Shown here: piece by piece, positions 45,384 through 55,274 of the stretch
Layout of the letters: the number at the start of each line of letters is the position of its first letter
How positions within the stretch are numbered: position 1 is the first letter of the stretch
From: Macropodus opercularis
Taxonomy: Eukaryota > Chordata > Actinopteri > Anabantiformes > Osphronemidae
Reading direction: 5' to 3'
Length of the DNA: 64,000 nt
Assembly (NCBI GenBank): GCA_030770545.1
Contig: CM061092.1
Span: 20,213,501-20,277,500, forward strand
The notes under the pieces: generated by a model
Told to the model about the DNA's origin: nothing
The model's input: only the letters and a program-made list of their open reading frames with translations
Databases searched by the model: none
Program-made: the position numbers and the translations under genes

Positions 45384-46620
45384 CCTCCCGACCCTGACCT
45401 CCCATTCGTGGTAGAGGTGGACGCCTCCGTCTGCGGGGTAGGAGCTGTCCTCTCTCAGAGGTCGAGACTAGAGTCTAGGCTCCATCCGTGCGCTTTCTTC
45501 TCTCGAAAACTGTCGGACTCTGAGAGAAATTACGAGGTGGGGAACAGGGGACTGTTAGCAGTTAAGCTCGCCCTTGCAGAATGGCGGCATTGGCTTGAGG
45601 GCGCCAAGCACCAGTTTACAGTGCTCACAGACCACAAGAACCTGGAATACCTCAGATCAGCAAAGAGTCTGAATTCAAGGCAGGCCAGGTGGGCCATTTT
45701 TTTCGAGCGTTTCTCCTTTTCCCTTTCTTTTCGCCCAGGGTCCGAGAACAACAAGGCGGATGCACTTTCAAGGCTATTCTCCACCACGGGCGATACGGAC
45801 CATGGGAAGTTTATCCTTCCCACCTCAGTTCGTCTAGGCGCGGCTCGGCTAGCCTTGGAGGAGGAGGTCCGACTGGCATCACTGAACCATCCTATCCCAG
45901 ACGCCTGTCCCGAACATTGTCTCTTCCGCTCCAAGGTACTGCAACTCTGTCATAACTCTCGTCTCTCCGTTCATCCAGGTTTTTCCCATACTCTGCACAT
46001 TCTGTCCCAGAGGTTCTGGTGGCCCTCTATCCGACTTGACACCAAGGATTACATCTCTGCATGCGACTCCTGTGCTAGGGTCAAAACGTCCAATCAACCT
46101 CCTGCCGGACTTCTCCGCCCCCTTCCGATCCCACGGAGGCCATGGTCACACATTGCAATGGAGTTTGTCACGGGTCTGCCCCCCTCAAAAGGTAAAACTG
46201 TCATCCTGTCCATAATAGATCGATTTTCTAAGATGGCACACTTCGTAGCCCTGCACAAACTCCCCTCAGCTCCCGAGACAGCTCGCCTCCTGACGGACAA
46301 CGTGGTCCGCCTCCACGGAATCCCAGAGGACATCGTCTCCGACCGTGGTCCACAGTTTGCGTCCCGCTTCTGGGCGGAGTCTTGTAAGTCCCTGGGAATT
46401 AAGATCAGCCTCTCTTCAGGGTATCATCCACAGACCAACGGGCAGACAGAGAGATTAAATCAGGAGCTGGAGGTTAGCCTCCGTCATCTCGCGGCTAACA
46501 ACTCCACCGCCTGGGCAGAGGAACTAACATGGGCTGAGTATGCCCATAACTCCCTCGTCTCCTCGGCAACAGGGTTTTTCCCCGTTCTATGTAGTTTACG
46601 GCTACCAGCCGCCACTCTTT
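45384..46620 (+). pseudogene. Ty3/gypsy Pol, C-terminal part: RNase H and integrase
   Basis: Continuation of the gypsy pol after the ERV. RNase [26 protein letters not shown] and NKADALSR. Integrase zinc-binding domain: HPGFSHTL then CDSCARVK. The catalytic core has SDRGPQF (Asp codon 46341) and TERLNQE (Glu codon 46449), spaced 35 residues as expected. The first acidic residue is Glu (GAG 46161, in [10 protein letters not shown]) where Asp is normal. A frameshift in a T/C run near 46575 ends the frame. The open frame that starts in the ERV LTR upstream (45219) is an accidental extension. Confidence 0.85.
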
Positions 46621-47135
46621 GAACCACAGTTCAGGCAGTCCACAGTACCATCAGCAGCAGCCTCTGCTCGCCGATGCCATCTGGCCTGGAGACAGGCACG
46701 GCAGGCCCTAATTTCCTCTGTCTCTACCTACGAACACCGAGCCAACCTTCATCGACGACCTGCGCCCCACTACACCGTGGGTCAGCGAGTCTGGTTATCC
46801 ACTCGGGACATCCCCTTAAAGGTACGCTCTCCTAAATTAGCTCCACGTTTCATAGGTCCGTTCCCATTCTCCAAGATCATCAACCCTGCCGCGGTTCGCC
46901 TCCGGCTGCCAGGACCCCTGAGAATCCATCCGACATTTCACGTGTCTCGTATTAAGCCAGTCCAGCTCCAGCGCATTATTCCCTGCCCACCGACCCCCTC
47001 CTCCTCCTCGACTTATCGACGGAGCACCTGCGTATACTGTGCACCGTATCATCAGCTCCCGCCGGAGAGGTCGGGGGCTTCAATACCTGGTCGACTGGGA
47101 GGGCTACGGACCGGAGGAGCGGTCCTGGATCTTGT
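46566..47135 (+). pseudogene. Ty3/gypsy integrase C-terminus and chromodomain
   Basis: Beyond the frameshift the integrase continues in another frame ([15 protein letters not shown], then [17 protein letters not shown] and [11 protein letters not shown], a GPY/F-like module, and [12 protein letters not shown]). Near 47005 the frame changes again and a chromodomain follows from about 47012 ([29 protein letters not shown]). Chromodomains of these elements bind histone marks and steer integration into heterochromatin, which would suit this location. Homology ends near 47135, with no stop codon of its own and no 3' LTR. Confidence 0.8.
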
Positions 47136-47630
47136 CTTGTTTACACCATGTAGCATCTGTGACCCCAACAACCCTGTTGAGTTCGCCTCCACCAACACAC
47201 TGACTAATTACATGGGTTTGTTGAGATTTATAAAATCTGTTAAAACAAATTGTTCTCTACATGTATGACTTTTCAAATATTCTCATGCACTAAAAGAAGA
47301 AATGCATCCATTTGCTAGAGGCATCTCGTTGTACAGTGGACTACAAGCCAGGAAAACTCAAGTCAAAGCTACATGTGAGCTTAGCGCCAAACAGATCTAA
47401 AAGCACTGAGCAAGAATATTCACAGGAAACCTGAAGCCTCATGTCTGAGAAAACAAAGTGCAGGGTTGGCTTCCTCACTCAGATCACAGCAAATGTAAGT
47501 ATAACGAATACAAACCAACAATCTGGCGATGAGCACACTACGCTGTGTCAGAGAGAGGGAGAGAGAAGATGGGGTTGAGGAGAGTCACTGCTGAATTTAT
47601 ACAAACCTGAAATGAAACTAAATGATCAGA
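47136..47630. other. Non-repetitive stretch after the gypsy element
   Basis: No gene recognised. It holds a GA-rich patch (GAGAGAGGGAGAGAGAAG at about 47553) and, at 47455-47498, one arm of a 44-bp inverted dispersed repeat (partner near 53088-53131). Confidence 0.5.
47455..47498 (+). repeat. Inverted dispersed repeat, left arm
   Basis: CAAAGTGCAGGGTTGGCTTC and the following CTCACTCAGATCACAGCAAATGTA have an almost exact reverse complement at about 53088-53131. Nearby bases do not continue the match, so this is a short shared segment, perhaps an exon or a fragment of a repeat family. Confidence 0.75.
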
Positions 47631-47811
47631 TTAGAGTGTTTGGCACAGATGCCAAGAGGCCTCTGCTACTTCCTTGAGGTGGTGGAGATGTGAAGGTGAT
47701 GCAGGGGTTGGGAACTGATGCGAGTTCAAGTAGGAGATGTGCTGCATGACCTCGTCAAAGGCATCAACGTCATCACCCTCGACTGTCGGAGAGGTTGGAG
47801 TTGAAGAAAAC
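47631..47811 (-). pseudogene. Candidate terminal exon, minus strand
   Basis: Minus-strand acceptor TTTCTCTTCTCTCAG, then one base and 60 open codons ending in TAA (47631-47633). The product has an acidic patch (VEGDDVDAFDEVMQHISYL) and a Ser/Pro/His-rich tail. No family recognised. The phase does not match the exon candidate at 48393-48428, so linkage is unproven. Confidence 0.3.
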
Positions 47812-48392
47812 CTGAGAGAAGAGAAATAACATTACACACAAACCACACGTTTAATACTGATTTCCTCTACTTCAGCATTTTAGTGTTTTATTTTCAGTAT
47901 TGTCCAACAATCTCAGACTTCAAATAACTTTTAAAATCGTGCATGATTTTTTTCCACACCTTGACTCGTGAAGACAGGAGAAAGATGGATGAGACTTAGA
48001 CACATGCAACACCTGCATTAACAGGGTACAAAAAAATAATGTGTGTGTCCTGCAGGTCGATCCATAAAGATGAGCCTCAACTCTGCAGCCAGGTCAGAGT
48101 TTTGTGCTCATCGTGTGTCTACTTCTGTTCTGCTTGTGTATCCATAACGGTCCTGCTGCTGAGTGAATACAATCTATAGATGGAGGATGACAACACTAAT
48201 CAGCAAAACCCACGACATCTCATTCATTCTGCATCGTGTTGCAAACTGAAGAATGAATCTTTCAGCATCTAGAATGTTTCAGAATCATTGCAGCCAAAGT
48301 GGTGTGAGGAGGCTGTTAGCATGGAGGCACTGTGGACACATGGACATTACTGAGGGGTAGAGTAAGCAGAGCAACCTGAGGTGAACTCACAG

Positions 48393-48428
48393 ACTGTCTC
48401 AGTGTCATCGTCAAGTCCAGAGTTTTCT
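48393..48428 (-). other. Candidate 36-nt exon, minus strand
   Basis: Flanked on the minus strand by acceptor TTGTCCTTTTCAG and donor GTGAGTT, both good. One frame reads NSGLDDDTETV. The interval 47812-49194 otherwise shows nothing that I can assign. Confidence 0.25.
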
Positions 48429-49194
48429 GAAAAGGACAAGAAGGAAGGTTGAGGATCTGCAGGAGAGACTCAGGTGCTGCTCACAAGGCCACACTGCAAG
48501 AGGCACCGACCAACAACAACACTGCACTTTGTATTCTACAGAAGAGAGAACAGATCATAAGGTGACAGCAGAGAATCTGTTTAGTAATGAACAACATTCT
48601 CCCTAAACTTTGCTGAAACTCTGCTGACTGTTGGAGTCTGGGGCTCGAAGGCCGTCCCGTCCACAAACAGAGACACACTCAGCACATCATGACTGATGGT
48701 TGGAGGAGTCACAGGAGTTGAGAGTTCACGCCTACTCACTGCCCTCAGTCCTTAGACCACAGAATGAGTCTGTTCTTTACAGGAGTGAAGGGAAGTGGCA
48801 GGATAAATGTGTGGTCTCTGGCCAACTTTCCTCAGCCTGTAGAAGCTTCTTGGATAGATTCAGAAACGTGTCTACTCTAAACGAAGTCCAGCTGACTCAA
48901 CTTTGACGCAGCTTCACCTGGATGACTGAAGATGTAGTTCTCACTGAAGACAGGGAGGACAAAGCTGATTTCCAGGAGTCGGTGCTCAGTGTTCAGCTGA
49001 AGTCAAGCTGTGTGTCTTCAGGGATCTCTCAGCTCGTCTCTGAGCGTCTGGAAGCTCCTCTGGTCCACGATCAGACGACAGCAGCACTGGCCTTAAAGAC
49101 ACGCCGTCAGGTAAAAGGCCTCATTCTGTTCTATTCCATTTATATTCTGTCTCTTCTGCTTCACTCAGTCTAGACACATCTGAGTTCTCTGTAC

Positions 49195-49358
49195 CTGCTG
49201 TGGTCCCAGATCCAGGTCACGCCCTGCGACAGGTAGCTCCTGCAGGTTCTGATCATCTGGTTGGTGACCTTGGGCAGCACAGAGGTCGTCCTCAGACGAG
49301 ACGGTGGTATCATCCCGATGCTGCTCATCAGGGCGGGAACGTGCTTCATCATGCTGGT
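49195..49358 (-). pseudogene. Candidate exon similar to dynein heavy chain N-terminal region
   Basis: 164-nt minus-strand exon with acceptor CTCCTCTGTGACAG and donor CAG/GTACAG. In phase 0 it gives 54 codons, including MMKHVPALMSSIGMIPPS and VLPKVTNQMIRTCRSYLS then IWDHS. The order of a hydrophobic PALM-like helix, a KVTNQMI motif, C..YL and then IWD resembles the N-terminal stem region (DHC_N1) of axonemal dynein heavy chains. Another frame is also open over the exon, and no complete gene surrounds it, so it is likely a remnant or gene fragment. The match is from memory of the motif, not from a search. Confidence 0.4.
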
Positions 49359-49692
49359 CTGTCACAGAGGAGGGAAGGTCAGAGAGTCACCAACAGCCTC
49401 TGTTCACCTAAAACCAGTTTTCTGTGTCAGACGTAAACAGGGCGAGGACTCGCATGGATTCTGACTGTTCTGTTCGATTACAAGCAACAGGTTTTGTCAC
49501 TGGTTTGAGTCCAGAGACATTTTAAAACTCTGTATTTACCAAGTGTATTTCTCCAGTGGTCTGACGAACTTATCCAGGGTGTAAAGATACTTACACAACA
49601 GTGATGTCTCTGTCCTAAAACGATCCAGCGGCCAGTTGGTGGAAACATGTAACATGTAGGTGGTGTGAAGGAAAGTCCTCTTCCATCTTAAC

Positions 49693-49911
49693 TTACATTT
49701 GGAGTGGATTCAAACCTGACCAGTTCTCTCCAGTTTGCTGGACTCTGGACTTCACCACCTCCCTGAGCAGAGTCCATTTCACATCAGGGCGCTTCACTGC
49801 CTCCTGAATAACGCCCAGGACAGCTTTAGGGTTTGATTTCCAGATAAACAGACACCACAAGGGTGATCGTGCATCACTTCCAATGCTCCAACTCCACTGA
49901 TGGGCCAACAT
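49693..49911 (-). other. Open minus-strand stretch, unrecognised
   Basis: 72 open codons including LGVIQEAVKRPDVKWTLLREVV. No family recognised and splice sites are not obvious. It lies between the exon candidates at 49195 and 50078. Confidence 0.2.
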
Positions 49912-50077
49912 TATCGGCCTTCTCCCTTCACCAGCTATGGATGGTCAAAGTGGGATCATCCAGTGACATCCATCTCAAGATATAAACCAAACATCGACAG
50001 GGTCCTCCAACATGCAACTAGACTTAAACTAAATGCTGCAGCAACTGATCCTGGGACAGTGTGGTTGTCCATTCTAC

Positions 50078-50241
50078 CTGCAGAGGTGTAGCTCAGCTGA
50101 CTGATGACATCAGGGAGGTCCACCTGCAGCAGCTGCCACTTTCTCTCCATGTTGCCTCAGATGACTGATGAGCTGGTCCACTGAGGACAGGAAGGACTGG
50201 ACGTACGGACTGGACGCGTCCTCCTGTGGAGGACCCCACGT
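50078..50241 (-). pseudogene. Candidate exon, minus strand, with internal frameshift
   Basis: Acceptor TTTATTCTCTGTCCAG, donor CTGCAG/GTAGAA, 164 nt. From the start, phase 0 reads TWGPPQEDASSPYVQSFLSS and VDQLISHLRQ. The later part makes sense only in another frame (KWQLLQVDLPDVISQLSYTS). A frameshift near 50150-50165 therefore marks it as a pseudogene or alternative exon. The start phase agrees with the end phase of the 50735-50817 exon. Confidence 0.35.
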
Positions 50242-50734
50242 CTGGACAGAGAATAAAGGCAGAGCTAACAAACAGCCACATCAGCTCCGTCAGCTCACAA
50301 GCAAATGCAGCAGAGACTAATCTAAAAAAACTAGTCTGACCAACTCACATGATCTGAATTCACTCACCTGATAACATGCAGCAGGTCATCTCACAGTTAG
50401 TTCACTGTCTGTGTTTTCTGATAAGGAGAACATAACAAATGCAGTTTCATATTAAATCAGTTTATCTGGCAGTGAGTGAACCTCTGCACCTGTCACACAT
50501 GTTTCTAGTGAGGCCAAGAAAGCAAAGCTGCTAAATAGCCAGTAGGACCAAACTATCAGCTTCCACATCATGGGGGTATTTTGACTTTGACTGGGTTAAC
50601 AACAACATACATATATTCATTTATATTTTCATAATATTAATATATTAGTTTTGCTTCTCATTGTGTGCGAGGTTTCTCTTTTTGCTTCTAACATGTCTGG
50701 TAGTGGGTCACACAGGGCAGATGGTGGTTTGTAC

Positions 50735-50817
50735 CTGCTGAGACCTGAGTTCCGGTAACATGGCCTGATCCATCAGCATCTCCAGGCTGCACAGGACGCA
50801 CTGCTGAGGTTCACCTC
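50735..50817 (-). other. Candidate exon, minus strand
   Basis: Acceptor CACTGTGTTTACAG, donor CAGCAG/GTACAA, 83 nt. Only one frame is open: two bases, then 27 codons (including QQCVLCSLEMLMDQAMLPEL). It is phase-compatible with both neighbours (51286-51375 ends with one base; 50078-50241 starts at phase 0), which supports a real split gene or its remnant. Confidence 0.4.
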
Positions 50818-51285
50818 CTGTAAACACAGTGAGCAAACAGGTTCAGTTCTGCATTATCTCCTATAAAGTTCACATTTTCTGACAGCTTCCATCAAGGTTG
50901 AGGTTCTGACCTGCTGTATGTTAGTAAAGATGAGGCTTTAACACCTGAACCTGTCCTAAACAGAGTCCAGACGCGTTTCTCCAAAATGAGCCTGATTCCA
51001 CCTCAGAATCACTGCCCAGACAAAAATACTACAAATCAAAAGCAGGTGTGAGTTGAGAGGATCTAGGTCGACCTGAAGACCTGCTACAGATGGAAGAGTT
51101 GTTCTGCTCAACCTGTTTCCACCTCCGTCTCTTCTTAGACTTTCCTGTAGAGGTAGTGTTTGACCTGGGCATTAAACCTACCACTCAGGTGATAATGAGC
51201 TAAACAAAGCAGAAGTCGCCAAAATAAAAGGCTGCTCCGTCTCCTGTTTAATGTGACTGAACTGTGCCAGAAACGGTGGAATCAC

Positions 51286-51375
51286 CTTTGACGTCCCTAT
51301 AGTGAGGAAGAGTTTCTTCTGTGTCACTGCTGAGGCTGTGAGGTCCACGTACGATGAATAACTGGAGGAAAGACT
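51286..51375 (-). other. Candidate exon, minus strand
   Basis: Acceptor AACAGCTTTCTCCACAG, donor CAAAG/GTGATT, 90 nt. The frame that joins to the next exon reads SFLQLFIVRGPHSLSSDTEE then TLPHYRDVK. A second frame is also open, so phase alone does not decide. No family recognised. Confidence 0.35.
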
Positions 51376-52124
51376 CTGTGGAGAAAGCTGTTAATAAACA
51401 GAGACGAGTGATGGGAAAAGGATCAAATACGCAGATAAATATGTACGTTACACTCATATTTAGAGGTTTTATACAAGTCACCTTGTTCACATGCTGACAG
51501 AAGAAAATCTACTTCCTGGATCCATTTGCAGCAAAGAATTCATCAGTGACACTGAACTGGAAGAACGACTCATTCAGGGAACATCAGTTGTGTGAGGTTC
51601 TAGTTGTGATGCTACCTGTTCAGCAGAGATGGGGGCGTCCTCCACCTCCTGCTCCCCAGGGTCACAGCGTCTGCACACGACTAACAGACGTCTGTCACGA
51701 CCAACTGAGGTCTATGAACTATGAACATTCAACATCTGAATTAATAATTGGGTTTCAGTATAGTTTATAATGGTATATTATGCACCTGTCTTCTCCTCAG
51801 TGGCTGCTTTAACGTGTTTAAATGTCCCAAAGTCATTGTTTCCAGCTCTGAGTGGTTTTCTAACACCTCCTGCAATTGAAGCTCATGTTTTCTTGGGTTC
51901 GTCTTTTAGTCGCTGCCAGTTTCATCTTGTATCCAGTTGCAGCCTGACACCGACTGTGTTTGTAACACACTGCAGCATTAAACTTTCACATCACGGTCGT
52001 GTTTTGTTTCACCGTGACTCTGTCTATATATATATAAGCAACGTTAGCAAAAGAAAAAGGTGCAGGTTAACATGCATTTTTTTTCCTATTTGTCCGTCAA
52101 GTCAAACCAAAGCCGTTTGTGGAG

Positions 52125-52212
52125 TTGCCTCATTCAGCGAGAGAGTCCTTCTATCAGGAAACGTGTCCAAGCTGTGTTTACCTGAATAAAGGCCGATCAG
52201 CGACGCGTATCC
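52125..52212 (-). promoter_or_regulatory. First-exon/splice-donor module, minus-strand copy
   Basis: On the minus strand GGCCTTTATTCAG/GTAAACACAGC is followed by TGGACACGTTTCCTGATAG and AAGGACTCTC. The same block occurs on the plus strand at 54828-54905 and 55275-55340. A consensus donor sits at 52180-52181. It probably marks exon 1 of the minus-strand gene whose exon candidates lie at 51375 and below. Confidence 0.5.
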
Positions 52213-52227
52213 TCCTGAAGTCGGTGA

Positions 52228-52402
52228 ACTATGGTTCCCAAGGTGCATTTCGTCCAATAAACGTCAGGGCAGATGGAAGATAAATGTAAAGGTGACAATT
52301 AAATGTTATGGTGATGTTGGCGAAAATGTATTCAATTTATCTTAGCCACAAATTATAAAATGTATTACGGCAACGGAGAGTGAGGATTATGGGAAATCTA
52401 GT
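52228..52402. promoter_or_regulatory. Candidate promoter with two ZNF143-like motifs and a CCAAT box
   Basis: ACTATGGTTCCCAAGGTGCA at 52228 (plus) and, on the minus strand, ACTAGATTTCCCATAATCC at 52384-52402 resemble the ACTACANNTCCCANNATGC motif bound by ZNF143. CCAAT lies at about 52254. The region is directly upstream of the minus-strand first-exon module. Motif matches are imperfect. Confidence 0.35.
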
Positions 52403-53087
52403 AAGCAGCTTTGTCAGCGCAACACATTGCGACATAAGAGACAAAAGGTAAAACGTGAACATTGAGTCACTGTTATTTGTTCCGCGTTGGAAAATATTTG
52501 TTAATTTCATAGAATGAAACTGGTCCTTTTGTTTTTACAGGCTATGTTTCATAATAATCATATGCACATTACTTCCTGTCTGACTGACAGATATGACAGT
52601 GACTGTTGTTGGAAATTCCAAAGTCTTCATTTAGATGAAACTATGCATTTGTGGTCACAGTGATGATGGACCAACCACAGGCTACGGTTGGTTTATAGAA
52701 AGGTGAACTCACGTCCTCAGGGGCTTTGACATGTTTAAACCTTTACATCATCTGTGAGTGTCATTGAATTTGTTCATAATTATTTTATACAGATATTAAC
52801 ATGTTGTACTGTTGATGTTTTGAAATGTCTAATAAATATTCAGATGTGTTTTGGGAAAATATATTAGTTACAGCAGAAGAATGACACAGACAAACATTGT
52901 CAGTTCTTTCCTCTTCCATCATTCTGAGAACTAAATGTCTACATAAACGCAAACACTACTGTGATAACAGCACAACATTTAGTCTTAAAGTTGATCAGCT
53001 GGAGCCTCCAACAGTGGTGTAGGATCTATGGAGCAAAGAGAAAGGAAACGTGTTGAAGTGGATGAACAGCCTCATGAATATGGCTAC

Positions 53088-53131
53088 ATTTGCTGTGATC
53101 TGAGTGAGGAAGCCAACCCTGCACTTTGCTC
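53088..53131 (-). repeat. Inverted dispersed repeat, right arm
   Basis: Reverse complement of 47455-47498 (TACATTTGCTGTGATCTGAG, then TGAGGAAGCCAACCCTGCAC and TTTG). Confidence 0.75.
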
Positions 53132-53644
53132 TAACAAAATTATATTTGTCTTTTTTTTCTTTTCTTTTTTTTGCTATTTCCTTTTATTTGTTTCATGTTA
53201 GTTTTTGTTAAAAGTGACTAATGCTTTACGTAGATGTCATTTATCCATGTTGATGTGTAGAGGAAGTAGATTCATATTGTGTCATCTATAGATACAATCT
53301 GTTCAGTACATAATAATGAGTTGCTGTGGCAGCGTAGCTGGACATACTGTTGACCTGCCTGTGTGTATAGTGGAGGGTGTTTCTGAACAGAGTCCTGTTG
53401 CCTTAACTGTTGAGAAATGAGCTTGAGAGCAGCATGAAAGTCAAAGTGTATGAGGCTGTCAACTGTAAAATTCTGTCAAACGCTCACTGTCCACGTTTGA
53501 ACTGCAGCTTAAAGTAGAAAACCACGGGTCACTGCTGTGTGAACACTCTGACTCTGAAGTCAAGTCTCCTCAGTGACAACACCACCTCCAGCTTTTATGG
53601 TTCAGCTCCTGAGTTAAGTTTCTATTGGTTGAAATGAATGTCAG

Positions 53645-53740
53645 CCTAACACTGTGTTTCCCAACCTGTTGGAGCCTCAGCACATGTTTTACACTAGAAA
53701 ACCACACAACACACCACCAATCAAAAATGCCACAAGAAGC
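53645..53740. mobile_element. Possible hAT-type transposon fragment
   Basis: CACTGTGTTTCCCAACCTGT followed by a stretch ending CACACCACCAATCAAAAA resembles the ends of vertebrate hAT non-autonomous elements (CAGNGNTTCCCAACC). No partner terminus or 8-bp duplication was found. Confidence 0.25.
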
Positions 53741-54261
53741 AGATGTAATGTCTAGTGTCAGTTTATTTGGTAGAGGGTCTTGGGCTCTTTCCTTAACGGC
53801 GCCAGGACCAAGCATCTCTAAGGATCATTTTGCAGGTGGTCAGTATCAACATCTCTGCTACGGTGTGAGGCTGTTTAGATTTAGTGATGAGTTCAGCAGC
53901 TTGGTAGCTTTCAGAACTTTCTCACTCAGCTTGGTGACAGATGTACGACGCAGTAATTAGAGTAATACACTTGCATCGTCAGTAGCCATTTCACTCTATA
54001 GGAAGGGTGAATCTAAGCTGCATGAGAGACACAAAGTACCTGAGGATACCTGAGTTCTATCATTAAATGAGGAGCAGATTTAAGTGTCACTGAATTAAAA
54101 GAAAATAATTAATAACTACCAGTCAGGTGTCTCATAAAAAATATTTACAGCAAAGACATGACCTGCATTTGCAATGACCACAAGTCTACTGCTCCTGCTG
54201 TTCATGGGACTGATCTCTGTTCACTGCTTGTTCTCTTCATCATAATGTTCAGCTGACTGAA

Positions 54262-54645
54262 GGAACTCTATTTAATTATAAGAATCAAACATATAGAAAT
54301 AATTATTCAGTCATGCAAATATGTACATACAAGATGAACCTGATGTAGTATAATCATGTGTTTGACTTTTTTGTCCATCCTTGACTGACTAATAAAGTTT
54401 ACGTGTTTAGGTCTGAGTGAGTTGTGTCTGTTTTTGAGCACCTTCTGGCTGAACAGCTCATCTGCAGTTCAACCAGAAGGTGAGTAATGAGACCAGATGT
54501 GTGTCAGGGTGTTTCCAGCCTAAGGAAGGACTCTATGTAATTATTAAATTAACAAAACATGTATAAATATTTATTCAATCATGCAAATATGTACATACAA
54601 GTGGAACCTGGTGTAGTATGATCATCTGTTTATTCCTCCCCAGGA
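54262..54645 (+). repeat. Pair of direct repeats, about 115 bp each
   Basis: 54262-54375 and 54525-54645 share GGA(A)CTCTAT, ATTATTCA, TCATGCAAATATGTACATAC and ACCTGNTGTAGTAT, about 269 bp apart with scattered differences. Both contain the octamer ATGCAAAT. Confidence 0.75.
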
Positions 54646-54725
54646 ACAGAACGTGACGTGAACCAAGCCTATCAAAGCAACTCAGGCCTCTGAAACGTCC
54701 ACTTCGCACCCTGACCTTTGACCTG

Positions 54726-54780
54726 TATCTGCTAGCTGCTAGCTGCTAGCGGGACAGCTGCTAGATGCTAGCTGATAGCT
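54726..54780 (+). repeat. Short GCTAGC-type tandem patch
   Basis: CTGCTAGCTGCTAGCTGCTAG and related TGCTAGATGCTAGCTGATAGC, a small degenerate repeat just before the plus-strand first-exon module. Confidence 0.8.
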
Positions 54781-54827
54781 TTGACATTATCCCTTTTCCT
54801 CGTTTTACACAGACAGAAGTTGAAGCC

Positions 54828-55187
54828 GCGTCGCCTATTGGCCTTTATTCAGGTAAACGCAGACTGGACACATTCACTGATAGAAGGACTCTGAATTAGT
54901 CAGCATTTTACTTGCTAAGCATTAGCCTCAATGCTGCTACTGATGGTTAGCTAACCTGCAGCTCGCTAGCTGCCAGTTTCCAATTGGCCAGTAATTAATT
55001 TGTGTCTCTACGATCTCAAAATATTTATCTGACTTACCGACTGACAAATATTCAGGTTAGTTTTCAATTTTATAAAATTAAAAATTATATTGCCTGGGAT
55101 AACATGTTTGCTTACTGATTGGCCTCTGACCCTGGTGACGTCACAGACTGTCGTCTCTAGCTACGGGACAACAATCTTTCAGCTGTT
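54828..55187 (+). repeat. Promoter/first-exon module, plus-strand copy 1
   Basis: CGTCGCCTATTGGCCTTTAT then TCAG/GTAAACGC (donor intact, 54853), then AGAAGGACTCTG, CATTAGCCTCAATGCTGCTA and a TGACGTCA CRE at 55136-55143. The first 80 bp match the minus-strand module at 52125-52212 in inverted orientation. The whole segment is repeated about 438 bp downstream. Confidence 0.7.
55136..55143. promoter_or_regulatory. CRE palindrome TGACGTCA
   Basis: Perfect cAMP-response element, retained in the tandem copy at 55575-55582 with matching flanks (GGTGACGTCACAGACTGTCG). Conservation across an otherwise diverged duplication hints at function. Confidence 0.45.
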
Positions 55188-55274
55188 TCGACAACAGACA
55201 GAGACACAGGTAAGATGTTTCCAGCTGAGCTCAATGTTAATTTTACTGTATTTATTCTTTGTTATATGTCTTAT

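Larger units (their letters stand above)
33087..47135 (+). mobile_element. Ty3/gypsy (chromodomain type) LTR retrotransposon, defective, interrupted by an ERV
   Basis: Order: 5' LTR, gag, protease, truncated RT, [ERV insertion 35908-45383], RNase H, integrase with zinc finger and catalytic core, chromodomain. That is the gene order of a chromovirus-like Ty3/gypsy element. There is no 3' LTR: homology ends just after the chromodomain near 47135. The element carries several frameshifts, a protease active-site change, loss of the RT catalytic core and a changed first integrase acidic residue, so it cannot be autonomous. Its 5' end lies exactly at a satellite breakpoint, so it either inserted in the array or marks a rearrangement edge. 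Confidence 0.85.
52406..54260. other. Non-coding, mostly single-copy-like DNA
   Basis: No gene recognised. Contents: the right arm of the inverted repeat (about 53088-53131), a T-rich run at 53148-53172, and a sequence with a hAT-like TTTCCCAACCT terminus at about 53655. Confidence 0.45.

Noticed and set aside
53625..53960. 111-codon plus-strand open frame
   Set aside because: Overlaps a probable hAT-like fragment, with no splice context or recognisable domain.
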